Assembly: GCA_002749535.1 (NCBI GenBank)
Contig: MZZL01000386.1
Coordinates: forward strand, 310,001 to 374,000
From: Apophysomyces variabilis
Lineage: Eukaryota; Mucoromycota; Mucoromycetes; Mucorales; Mucoraceae
Length of the DNA stretch: 64,000 nt
Reading direction: 5' to 3'
The notes beneath the pieces are model-generated. The model saw only the letters and a program-made list of their open reading frames with translations, was not told where the DNA came from and searched no databases. This document shows, one piece after another, positions 35,515-46,791 of this stretch. The position numbers and the translations under genes are program-made. Numbering within the stretch: the stretch's first letter is position 1; the number at the start of each line of letters is the position of its first letter.

Positions 35515-38500
35515 ATGGTTTCCGACGAAGAGGATTTGGATTGTCCTCTATGTATGGAGGAACTCGACATTGCCGATCGCAACTTCCGTCCGTGCCCTTG
35601 CGGTTATCAGGTAAAGACAAACTCTTTCTCTACATCTCAACTTACCGAGAATAGATCTGTCGTTTCTGTTGGCATCACATCAAAAGTAATCTTAACGGCC
35701 GATGTCCCGCCTGTAGACGGATGTACAGCGACCAGATTGTCGAATTCATCCCAGTAAGTGCGGAGGAAATCCTACGCATCAAGAAGGAAAAGAAAGAAAA
35801 AGAGCGGCAACAGCGAGAAATGAAAGACCCTAGCAGACGCCATCTGTCCAATGTCCGAGTTGTGCAAAAGAATCTCGTTTATGTACTCGGACTTGGCTCC
35901 AAACATGCAAGCGTCGAGGTAATATACAATTCTTTGAGTTATACTCATGTACTCAACGATTGAGTCCAGAATGAGATATTTAAGACATATGGGAAGATTA
36001 ACAAGCTCGTCGTAAGCAAACGATCTGCCAATTCCACGACACAGACTTCTATTGGTATTTACATCACTTATGCGCGAAAAGAGGATGCCGCGAAGGCTGT
36101 TGCTGGATTAAATGGATCCACGCATGACGGCAAACTGATTAGGTAAGACAATTTTTAACGGAGGCTCGGGTTAACGTTCTATACAGGGCTTCATACGGAA
36201 CCACAAAATATTGTACGTATTATTTACGGCATATGGCTTGTCCAAACCCAAATTGCATGTATCTTCACGAACCCGGCGATGATGTAGATAGTTATAATAA
36301 GGAAAACCCGACAGTAGGGTACGTATACTACGGAGAGCCAGGAAGCGGTTAGTAACGAGTCAAAATAGTAAACATCCTAGTACATCAACACAAGCGTATC
36401 CAAACAAGCGTCAAGCAGCAGCGAGTACAGCAGCAACGAATACAGCAACAGCGCCCATAGCGAAGCCACTTGCATCATCTTCATCGAATACGGCCGCACG
36501 AGCTTCAACCCAACCACGCACCTGGGCACCAATTCCAAAGGTTGTTCCGGTAAAACCCAAGCCAGCCACTCCCGAACCAAACCCGTCGTCACCTATACCG
36601 AATGAAGTGAGTAAATCTCCCGTAACGAAGACAGCCATTTCAGCAGCCAAAACCAAGAATGATATGGCTTCTCCTAAAGTTACCCAGGCGCCAAAACCCT
36701 CTGTATCAATAGAGAAAATGAAGTCAGCAACAGGACCAGTAAAGAGTATTCCCTCTTTGTCAAAGAGCGTCTCAGAAAGCTCCGTTAAAGCTGATGAAAA
36801 ACCTGCGCTTCCTGCGACAGCTTCGTGGGCAAATGGACCAAGTAACACTGCCAATCAGGACAACATCATTACGCCAGAGACGTTCGGCCCATCATTATCG
36901 GATGCATTAAGCGCTCCTCAAAAGCCTAAGCACACGACGTCGATATCTCGTAAGAAAGAGAAGAAGTTGAAGTCAAAGATGATGCGTCTTGAAGAATTTG
37001 AAGAAGCTGTAAAAGAAGCCAAGGTGGCAAAGGCAAAGGCAAAGCCGAAGAAAGAATGGGACGTAGTGACTATAAACCCAGCAGCTCCTGTTAAAGAACT
37101 GCCTAAACAAGAGGATACTACACCAACGGTAGATATAGCCGAGGTAAACAAGGAGGCTATTCCTGTGGTCGATGAGCAGAAACCGGGTATAGAAGAAGTG
37201 GATAAAGAGCAACCTGTGACGATGCAAAAACCGAATGCTAGTGATGAGCAGCAGGATGTCGATACTCGTTTGCAAGGAACAGAAGAGATTACGCCCTCTG
37301 CACAAGAGGAGGAAATAAAAATTATGGAAGAGGTCAATCCCACCGAAAGTTCAGCAGAAGAGGACGATAAACAAGCAGAAACTGTTCCTGACCTAAAGGA
37401 GACTAGCTCTTGGCCAATTGAGCAAGTTTCGGAAGAACCAGCGGTTACGAATGATGCTGCTAATGAAATCCTCGAGGATGAAATTGATAGAGCTGATGAA
37501 GAAATGATTGAGATCGGTCGCGGCCTAAACAGTGCTGGTGATGAAATTGTGAAGGCATTCGACGTAGCAGCCTATCTTAGAAGTGTGGATCGGACTGAAG
37601 ACACGAATCGATCGGTTCAAAAGCAAATCGAGGTCGAAGAATCGGAAAAAATGCAAGATGACGAACTCGATACCAGTAATGCTCAGGAACTTCCATCGCC
37701 ACTAGTTGCCATGGAGCGGTTCTCAGCGTTAGTAGATCAAGAATTGATGGCAGATTCACCGGAGCAACCTATGGAAGAGTATGATTTCAAAGCGTTAAGA
37801 CCGGCATTTATGAACGACCTACCTACACCTTCGAGCAATACGCATCGAACCGTCTTGCCTACAGGACCGCCACCCGGATTAGGTGTACCTCCAGGTTGGG
37901 GTACTCAGAACTTTGACCCATTCAACCGACAAGATCCTGCAATGATGCGTCGTTTACAGCATTCACAACAGATGCTTGAGGCTTCTGGACTGTTTCATGG
38001 TTTTGCTCCGCCAGTGCCACGATTTGGGTTCTCCCCAGATTTTCATCCCGGACACGCGCGTCCATCTTTTGCTGGGCAAGGCCCTCCAATGAACATGTTC
38101 AATCCCCAACACCCTCCTATGATGGGCCATCCTCCAATGGAGAGACCGGAATTAATGGGCCTTCCGCCAATGATGCCTCCACAAACGGAAAATCATGATA
38201 TAGCATCTCTTAGAGGCGATTTCCGAGGCATGCAGCTTCAGCAAGACGGCCGGGATTATACGAGAAAGGATTCTGTTACGTCAATGCAGGAAGATTTCCG
38301 GGCTATGTTTCCTCATGTAAATATCAGCTTTGGTCCTCTGCAAGACGAACCACCTAATCGATCTCCTGCAAAAGCTTTTGCAAAACCACATACGCCATCT
38401 AACGAAGAGCCAGATATGTATTTCCGGAGATTATCTCAGGGACAGCAAGATAAAGACATATCTGAACGAAAGGATCTGTCGAACGACATGCATCGTGCTC

Positions 38501-39619
38501 GACTTGACTCTTTCGCCAGCAGCAGACATTCTGAATCTAGTCCTGGACCATTATCGCAGGGAAAGGTTCTGGTAGGATTAAAGCAGTCAGACAGCGTGCG
38601 AGACGGGCGCTATCCACCCGGACTGTCTCAGTTTCCACCGAATGAGCATGAACAGGGACGCGTGCATAAGCCAGACGCTTACTTCGACGATGATGCAGCC
38701 CCTGCTCCTAGGATTTCGCAGCAAGAGCCATATTCACATCGACCTTCAAGGGATCAAATGCTTCTCTCAAGCCCGTTGCGACAGGAAACGTTTGGTCGAT
38801 CAGATGATGGATTTCAGGTACATGATGGAGGAAGCAGGTCTGAAGCAGCGGTTTGTAGAGAGGCACAGAATTTCTTTGGTGAATTCCTCCGAAAAGCTGC
38901 ATCATCAAATCAAAGTTATCATGGCGAGGAAGTCAATAATAATGGTAAGCTTTCCATTGCTACTATATGATTTATCTAACAACAACGCTACAGTGTCAAC
39001 TCCATTCCATGATCCCGCTATCATGTCAGTACGAGTAGGAGGAGCGCCAGAGCCGGTACCGGATATGGAAGGTAGCGCAAGATCACAGAATACCATACTC
39101 CAAATTTTGGGTGGGCATATGCAGCAACAGCAACAGCAACAGCAGCCACAGCAGCCACAGGGATTGCCAATGCGAAATCAGATGGATCTGTTTCCACCGG
39201 AATATGGGAGGATGTTTCCAGCCAATAATTATGCCCACAGATATGGCAATGAAGCAAACGGCAATAACGATCCAGAAATGCCGCTGGAACCGTTCAGTAT
39301 GTTTATGGGCCCCCCTCCAGCGCAAGCCCAATTCGGACTTCATCCTCAACAGCAACAACAGCACCAACAGCAACAGCTGGAATCTTTCCCACCACCGCCA
39401 CCTTTCCTCTCTGGTTTCAACGAGACGCCCATAGGAATGATGGGTCGTATGCCACCGCCTCCATCGGGTATGAGAGACGGACCCCCTTTCCATCATCAGC
39501 ACCACCCGATGATGGCTCCGCCACCATCTATGCCAGGTAGCGACATACCTTTTCCGCAAGGGCTTCATGGATTACCACCCGGTATGTTTCCAGGTCGTCC
39601 CAGCATCGAACGCCATTAG
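35515..39619 (+). CDS. not4: Not4/CNOT4 RING-RRM E3 ubiquitin ligase
   Basis: Six exons (35515..35610, 35655..35918, 35970..36142, 36187..36318, 36381..38944, 38994..39619; 3855 nt) encode 1284 aa. The N-terminal C4C4 RING reads DCPLCMEELDIADRNF, then RPCPCGYQICRFCW, then GRCPACRRMY. A coiled linker (ILRIKKEKKEKERQQ) and an RRM (LVYVLGLGSKHAS ... GIYITYARKEDA) come next. They are followed by a CCCH-type zinc finger (CTYYLRHMACPNPNCMYLH). The rest, about 1000 residues, is disordered and rich in Glu, Pro, Met and Gln with a polyQ run. Not4 is the Ccr4-Not subunit that ubiquitinates ribosomal and nascent-chain substrates. The tail is long for the family. It converges on the TPR gene 289 nt downstream. 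Confidence 0.95.
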
Positions 39620-39908
39620 TTTGTTGATAGTCTTGTCCTGTATTTGTTTTTTCTTTTTCTCTTTGTCTTATTCTATTTTTATGGCACAAGCAGGCTTACA
39701 CCAAGAACCATCATTTCTGAAAATTAATAAGATCTCACTGTGAACGCACAAAAAGTATAAGAAACTAATAACATGTTTGCAACTAAAAGAAAGCAAAGCA
39801 TCGAACTTGGCAACAGAGTACACATTTAAGTATCAATTTTCGTTGGTTCAATTACGATGAGTTTGTCTTTTTATTTTATACAGGCGTTTTCCACAGAAAA
39901 TAGCTTTT

Positions 39909-40765
39909 CTACGATGATGAGCTTTGAGTATTATTTACAAAGTTGACGCTGTAGCCACCACTGTTTGGGTCTTTCTGGAACTGGAAATTGTCTGTGGATA
40001 AACCAAACTTTCCCAATACGGTATTGCCCAAATCTTTCAGCTTGCCTAACATCTCCTCTTTTTCCTTTTCCATTTGGGTTTTGATGCGTGGCGGTAATCG
40101 TCGCTGTGCATCTTCACATTGCTTTCGGGTATAGGCCGTATCAGCAAGGGCTTGCAGTCGTTTGTAGTCCTCTAATGCATCGGATAGAGACGTATAAGAT
40201 CCAATTCTTTCATTCGCTTGAGCTCGTCGCAGTAAAGCTTTTTGATATTGTGGATCCAATTTCAAAGCTTGTGTACACATGTCTCTCGCCTCTTTGTATT
40301 TTTCCTAATAACCAATAAAAACACACACACATGCCGGATAACATTGAATCAGAAGTCCAGAACAAGGGTGAGAAGGGGGAGGAGAGAAAGGAACCAGTTT
40401 GTTACCATTTTCAGCTGGCATGCAGCAATATTCGCAAAGTACACCGCTCTTTCTTTGGGCTGACTGAGTGGACAAGTCATCAACGCGTTTTCGTATTCAT
40501 GAATGGCATCATCGTACTTGGCAACAGCAAAGTGCTTGTTGCCAGCCAGTTTGTAGTCATTGGCTTCGTTCATAAGGCGCTGACATGAACCTGGTGAGGA
40601 AAAAGATCGCCCCGTAGGTTTGGCATAATCTGGCTAACGCTAGTTTACCTCGAGTTCTTCCGGTTGATACTCTTCACTATCATAGAAGACATCGTCATCC
40701 ATAACGGTGACGTTCTCACATTGCTTTTTCACTGGTTCGTCTTGGATTTCCTCCACGATGGCCAT
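39909..40765 (-). CDS. ttc1: TTC1-like tetratricopeptide repeat protein
   Basis: The start at 40765 gives an acidic N-terminus (MAIVEEIQDEPVKK, then DDDVFYDSEEYQPEELE). The next exon begins RLMNEANDYKLAGNKHF after an intron ending GTCAG. The TPR units are visible: NDYKLAGNKHFAVAKYDDAI, AVYFANIAACQLKM, and in the last exon CTQALKLDPQYQKALLRRA and EDYKRLQALAD. The C-terminal region (KLKDLGNTVLGKFGLS, then FQFQKDPNSGGYSVNF) is the typical TTC1 ending. TTC1 proteins act as Hsp70/Hsp90 co-chaperone-type adaptors and have been linked to small-GTPase signalling. The gene is compact with two short introns. Confidence 0.93.
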
Positions 40766-41446
40766 GAGGTGTTATAAGACAAAAGAAGAAAATCCTGTGA
40801 CAGGAATGGGAAACGGTTTGGAGCACCATCTTTTTCCGGCTCCCGTGCAAGTCATCCAAGTAAAAAAGTCAGCTGTCACGCAAAAAGGCACCTGACCAGC
40901 ATTGAATAGCAGTGAAGGAAAAAAAAGGGTTATTGCGACGGAGAATTAGTGAACAGAGATAGTAGGGTTAAAACAATGAAATAGCCAGCTTCGGAACTTC
41001 CAGAAACTTGCAAGGGTTTTCAGATTAGTTCGGATTATCTGTTTTCTTTCTCGCGGATAGAAGTACGCCATGAATAGATCACGATGAACTTTTAGTAAAA
41101 GGCTGGTAAACATGGAAATTTTCTACGTTACATATCCGTCTTGTTCTGCTTCAACTGTCTCCCAGCCTGTGTGGTTAAACTAGTTAGAAAAGAAAAGAAA
41201 GAAGTGATCATAGAGATAGTCAACCATAGGCATTTCATGCTAATAAGTAGGGCGTTCTTGTGCCCAGTATTGCAACATTTTGACAAAGCTTGTTGTCATA
41301 GGACCATCACGGAACAAGCTCCGCCCAATCGGACTTCTCGATCCCCTTACATTTTCCCCAACACCCTTTTCTGTTCGGTTTCTGCTCTTCTTCTTTCCGT
41401 TGTTCTCTTTTTTTTTCTTTTTTGCTTCTTTTCTTTACACTTTGGA

Positions 41447-42162
41447 ATGATGCGCTCCCTGTTATCCATACTATGTTTACTGTTTTGTAGTGTTTCGGCA
41501 CAACTTATACAGCCTAGCTACTTTAGACAGACAACGGTGGCAACAGACTTGATCGAAGACTGCAGTAAGTGAAGCGTCTTTATTGGGGATAATGCGTTCT
41601 GATGCATCATCCTTCTATGATTAAAAAAAAGGCGATGATACCTATATCTTGGATATTAAAGACGTCACTTTAACTCCATCTTTCCCGGAGCCTGGGAAAG
41701 AGCTAAAAATTGAAGCATCTGGTGTCCTTAAGGAAGATGTACTGTCCGGAGCTTACGCCCAAGTTACAGTTAAACTTGGTCTAGTTAAACTCATACACAA
41801 GACATTTGATATCTGTGACGAGTTGGAGAAGAACGATGTCGAACTTAAATGTCCGATCAGGAAAGGACCTTTGAAGGTTAGAGAGAGAACAGTATTACAA
41901 TGACAAACCCACCTTATCTAAATCATGATATTCTTTCCGTAGCTTACACAAACTGTAAAGTTGCCCAAAGAGATCCCTCCGGTAAGTTAAGTCTGGGAAA
42001 AGCATAACCGATCATGAACGTGCATCTTACTTTCCAATCTTGTGATAGGGTGATTTCCGAGTTTTCGTTGAGGCGTACAATTATGACGACGAGCCTTTGG
42101 CCTGTCTGCGTGCCCACGTTGACTTTCGCAAACGAAGAGGCCATCTCATTTACCAGGAATAA
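41447..42162 (+). CDS. Secreted ML-domain lipid-binding protein 1 (NPC2/PITP-like)
   Basis: Four exons (41447..41564, 41632..41876, 41943..41981, 42049..42162; 516 nt) encode 171 aa. A signal peptide (MMRSLLSILCLLFC) precedes the ML (MD-2-related lipid-recognition) domain: LIEDCSDDTYILDIKDVTL, PGKELKIEASGVLKEDV, then the Cys pair region FDICDELEKNDVELKCPI and PKEIPPGDFRVFVEAYNYD. It is related to fungal phosphatidylglycerol/phosphatidylinositol transfer proteins and to NPC2, which carry a lipid in a beta-sandwich pocket. It is likely secreted or vacuolar. I chose the start at 41447 because it begins the signal peptide; upstream in-frame codons lead through a poly-Phe/Leu leader. Confidence 0.92.
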
Positions 42163-42947
42163 ACGAATAATACAAAGCTGAGGCTATGGCTCAGTTAAAG
42201 ATGGCCAGTATCTCTTAAGGAATATATTTTTTTGAGAGGGCGGGGGCAAGAAAGAGTGCAGGCCGGATCGATCTGATTTCTCGATCAAATCTGAAACCCC
42301 AACTCTATAAGATATATGTTGCGTTTTTTAAAGTTTTGCGGTTTGAATTAATATAATCATTGCTGGTCAAGTCAAGTAGAAGTTTCGTATATGCTGATGA
42401 ATAAATACAAGAAACCACTTGGATCATAACTTCTCATACTTCATATCGGCTCCACGTTGCAAATAAAATTTCAGCTGTTCACGCAAAAAGAAAGGCCCAT
42501 AGTCAGCATGCTTGACCTCAGGTTTCCTGTCTAGCTATAAGTGTCACGATTCCATTGGCGTTAAAGCCAACCATCATGCTTACAGAGAACGGTTTTAGCA
42601 AAACTTGTATGCTTCACCAACGTTAAACCATTACTATCGGATGATGTTTTCGACTTTTTAGTGACTAAACTGAGAAGGAAACCAAGGAATAAACAGGAGG
42701 AGCCGAATAGCAATCTCTAGGATGGCAGCTTGTTCTAAGCAAGAGGTTCCGTTTTGGGGTTCAATGGAGGGGTTGACCAAGAAACCCTTACCATGATGGC
42801 TGCTTACTCTGCTCTATTCACACGACAAGCTTATAAAACATGCCATTGCACGAGAACGGTATGAAATTTTCTGGAAGAATGCCAACATTCTGGCTTGTTA
42901 ATCAATGCGACTGTTAGGCAGCGACAGAATCACTTTCTATTGTGGAC
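42163..42947. other. Spacer between the tandem ML genes
   Basis: No gene seen. It contains the 3' flank of ML gene 1 and the promoter of ML gene 2. Confidence 0.5.
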
Positions 42948-42955
42948 TATAAAAA
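42948..42955 (+). promoter_or_regulatory. TATA box of ML gene 2
   Basis: TATAAAAA lies 59 nt upstream of the start codon at 43007, within GGACTATAAAA. The same string precedes the secreted barrel gene at 6834..6844. Confidence 0.6.
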
Positions 42956-43006
42956 CGCCCTTCGAATTATTTGATTCCATGATTTCCCCCAAAAGAAAAG
43001 TCTATA

Positions 43007-43722
43007 ATGCGTTCGCTTTATTCATTGTTGCTATTGTTTGTTGGTGGAATTTCTGCCCAAGCGACACCCAAATCACCCAAAGAGAGAGTGATTAATCCAT
43101 TGATCAATGATTGCAGTAAGTTCACCCTTGTTCAAGCCATAAACAAATAGATATCCTTTTGTGTTTCTGATATCAAGTTTTGCTTTTTTTTTTCTGAAAA
43201 ACCACAAGGCAGTGCTTCGGCTATATTGAAATTCAGCAATATCATCTTAGACCCCGCTGTACCTGAGAACGGAAAGCCAGTTAACATTCAACTCATCGGC
43301 ACGCTTAAGGAAGACATAGTTACTGGCGCAACTGCCAGTGTTGTGATTGTCCAGAACGGAAGGGTTATCTACAATGTCAATCACTATATTTGTCAGGAGC
43401 TAGCAAACTATAATGTCGGTATTACATGCCCAATTCCAGCGGGCGATTACAATGTAAGGAATCATAAAGGCTCTGTCAATAACATGTCGCCAAATAACAT
43501 GATTTCCTTCCCCAGATAACTCGGACGCTAAGTTTGAATCCCAGCATCCCCAATGTAAGACTCATTAATAAGAGACACTAGGCGGTTGATCTCACTTTTC
43601 TTTCTTCTTTTTCAAAAACATGATATTAGGCTAATTACCAGCTCTTTGTTTCGGCGCAAAATGCCGACCAAAAAGAAATTAGCTGCTTTAATGCCTATCT
43701 TGATATGACAAAACAACAATAG
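43007..43722 (+). CDS. Secreted ML-domain lipid-binding protein 2
   Basis: Four exons (43007..43115, 43209..43453, 43516..43554, 43630..43722; 486 nt) encode 161 aa. After a signal peptide (MRSLYSLLLLFVGGISA) the ML domain repeats the pattern of the upstream gene: INDCSSASAILKFSNI, NGKPVNIQLIGTLKEDIV, HYICQELANYNVGITCPI, then a short exon LSLNPSIPN and the last exon ANYQLFVSAQNAD...SCFNAYLD. The second and third exons have exactly the same lengths (245 and 39 nt) and phases as in ML gene 1, so the two arose by tandem duplication. Identity is modest, so the event is old and ligand preference may differ. It is likely a secreted lipid carrier. Confidence 0.92.
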
Positions 43723-46700
43723 GATAGCCATTTATTTAGCATTTCTCAAGTCTTATAAAGCACTAAATTAATGCAGAAAAAGAGTCCGGTGTTCTTTTTG
43801 CAAACAAAAGGAAGTGGAAGAAAAAGGAAGAAGAAAAGCTACAATATCATCTGGATTCTATCTGAACAGAGACCCTGCTGCGCATACCCAAGAAGGGAAT
43901 GCTGTGTTGTTCTAGCTATGGTCCAACAAACAATACTTTGAATTTAGTTTTGAAAGATCTTAAAAGAATCCATGATCCATTCCTGACATCACGTTGTTTT
44001 GACAATATACCTATCTCTCATCGGTAACAAAATACTGCTCTTAATACATAATCATATGAAAGAGCAGAACTTATGGTATGTAGCTTGCTTAAGAAAAAGA
44101 AAGGGTGCCTTTCATTTGGCGATGTCCCTATCTATCTTGTAGTACAACAAAGATAGTGGAGTATGATAAAGAAGTAACAGATTCAATGATTCTGTTCAAG
44201 CCAAACTTGCTTCATGTGTTTGCATCAAAACTCTATCATAAACTGTTTGGCTTATAGCAGCTAAGCACTCAAGCACATCATAAGCTATACTAAAGGATAG
44301 AGTTCAAAAACGAAAAAAATTGCCATTGGAAAATGACAGGAAAATCCCGGCCAATTTAAAGAGGGACAAGGCATCCTAATTCGCTTAGTCTTTATCTATG
44401 CATTTCATTTTCTCCTATACTTCACCGGGTGTGGCAATCGCTCGGAAAGTAATTCGAAATCGTAGATCTCGATATGCTACGAAGCCAAGCATGATCATCC
44501 ACTTCGTTGTTTGTAGCCGGTTTATCCTGTAAATTTCGGATGGTTCACAGTCTCTTGATTCGACACGCTCATATGCAAGAAAAACTTGATATAATCCAGT
44601 AAAATAACTGATTGACAAACAAAATAGCCATTCCTAATGTCATGCTATACCTGTAGTGAGCTTTAAGTACCTTCGTCATACCGGCATCCAGTGGCTACTG
44701 CTTGCTTGTAGCGTTCGCTGGTAGATGTTAAGAAACTCAATGTTGTTGGCGCAGATGTCCTTGTACTGTCATTGCTGTCAAGGAAGGGTTCCAAGAAATT
44801 GTCCACTATTAAATTTGCGCGTATGTTGGTATGTTTCATAGTTCAATAAAACCTTTTCAGATGGTTCCCGAAATTCACCTCTGTCATTCATACTGTGCGG
44901 TCGTTGCCATAGTTCAAGAATCTAAAATTAGCAGCTATTATATACAAGTGCGTAAGTGATAAGTGTACTATTGCCTTTATTTTGAAAGTAGGCAAGGCTC
45001 CCGTACTTTCCAGTTATAAGCAGCTTTCTTTTACCGGTACTGCCGGCGTTCAAACTCAAGGCTATCGTTAAACAGTTTTTATGTTTTGCTTCATGTTAGA
45101 AACAGGAGTGTCAAGGATATCGTTATTTCTGGAGTTGACACAATTAATCAAGCGCTGATTCTTCATGTTATAAACATCTTGCAGCTTGAACTAGCTGACT
45201 CTTTTTTTTGTATGTTTTCAAAGTACTATCTGTGCCTTCACCTTTCACACAAGCGGCTTCATGATGAAGTGTCAGTGCATCTGTCCACCCTATCAATGAT
45301 GAAAGGAACTTTGCAACCATTATTGAAATTAATAGTGAGTGCACTTTAACCGAAAGCCGGTTTTGCTTGCAGCTAGCGTTATCATCACCCAGTTTATTGG
45401 CTCTGCTCTCCTTTGATGTTAAGATGTCCATTTAGCGAATGAATTCCCTTTTTTCGTCGTTTGTCAAATCCGGCATGGTCTTCCCGTAAAATCCATCGAA
45501 ATTGTTGACTCAGTTGTTCTCCGTTTGACGTTGGATTCTGACTGCATCTGTTATCCAATAACCGGGAGATCTTTCGCCTATATAAACTTTTGTTTATATT
45601 CGTGTGCTTGCTTTCGTTGGCTGTTTGTAATAGACAGTCTACGGGTTTAGTTATATGCATCTTTAAGGTTTCCCGACTTGTAATGTGGGAGGAGTTCATT
45701 GCGCCAAAGCAATTAATGTCCCATGCGAATTGATAACGATTGAATCAAGAGCGTGTTCGTGCTTACAATTAAGCTTTCTATTAACATATTTTGGTTGAAA
45801 GTGATACCAGTAGTTTAGATAAGCGTTGATGGAGAAGATTCAGGCAGCGGTGTAACTATAGATCAAAAATGGCAGCTGTGCTCCTTAAACATGGACGACT
45901 TTATATTTGCGAAGACCTCAATGATAAGTATGTGAAAGAGATCCGCGTTTTGAAAAAGTTGGTTAAATACGTGGTGGATAAATAAAATTCCTAGAGGGCT
46001 CTAACCAGTGACCCTCCATTTTAGAAGGCCCATCCATTACACCTAGTGTATCCCCAGCGATGAAGTCAATGTACAGTAATATCTACCTGCCGAACGCTGA
46101 TATGAAACAGTTCATTCTATGAGAAGGCTCGCTCATGTATTGTGGTACCCTATTGAACATGGATGAAGACTCGCAGGCGCAAATGCCTTGTCCACCCACA
46201 GCAGGAATAACAACGCCATTAGTTCCATTCCATTGTTTTGTTTTTCTGGCGCCAAGGAAGTCCAAGTTGACTAGTTTTAAAAAAGTAACACGAGCAAACA
46301 ACAGGAAAACAAATAAAAAAAGGCCACATAATTCAGCAGCTTATTCAAATTGGAACAATGACTCAACAGGTGATAAAAAGCAGTTGGCTTCAAGCATGAA
46401 GTAAAATTTTTCTTTGTTTTTGCAATGGAAAACAGGTGAAATAGATCTGCGACCTGTTTCCAATCTATACACATGGTATATGTCATCTTATTTTCGCCTA
46501 TTATGATGACTCTACTTTGTCCTATGCATATGTGTGACATACACACGCACAGAGACAAAGAGAAGGAGAAACATGCGCTTTTGAACGTGCTGATGGGAAG
46601 AAAAAAAAAGAGGGCATTAAAAGGGAACTAACCTCAAAAATCAAAGTTATCCGTGAAAACTGAGCTGACCTTTTTCCTTTTCCATTGCGCCACACTATGT

Positions 46701-46791
46701 ATTTTCATATACAGAGAAAAAAAAACAAAAACGATATCCCTATTTTTTTTATTACTTATAATTATTGTTATACTAGTTCGCCAAAAAAAAA
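43723..46791. other. Gene-poor stretch with possible decayed coding pieces
   Basis: No intact gene. On the minus strand two adjoining frames look protein-like. One gives MNDRGEFREPSEKVLLNYE, read from about 44920 downwards. The other gives VDNFLEPFLDSNDSTRT... to a stop at about 44668. They may be remnants of one decayed gene or transposon. A tRNA-Arg-like sequence lies at 45988..46049. Other open frames, such as 45394..45699 (-), are not supportable. Confidence 0.45.
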
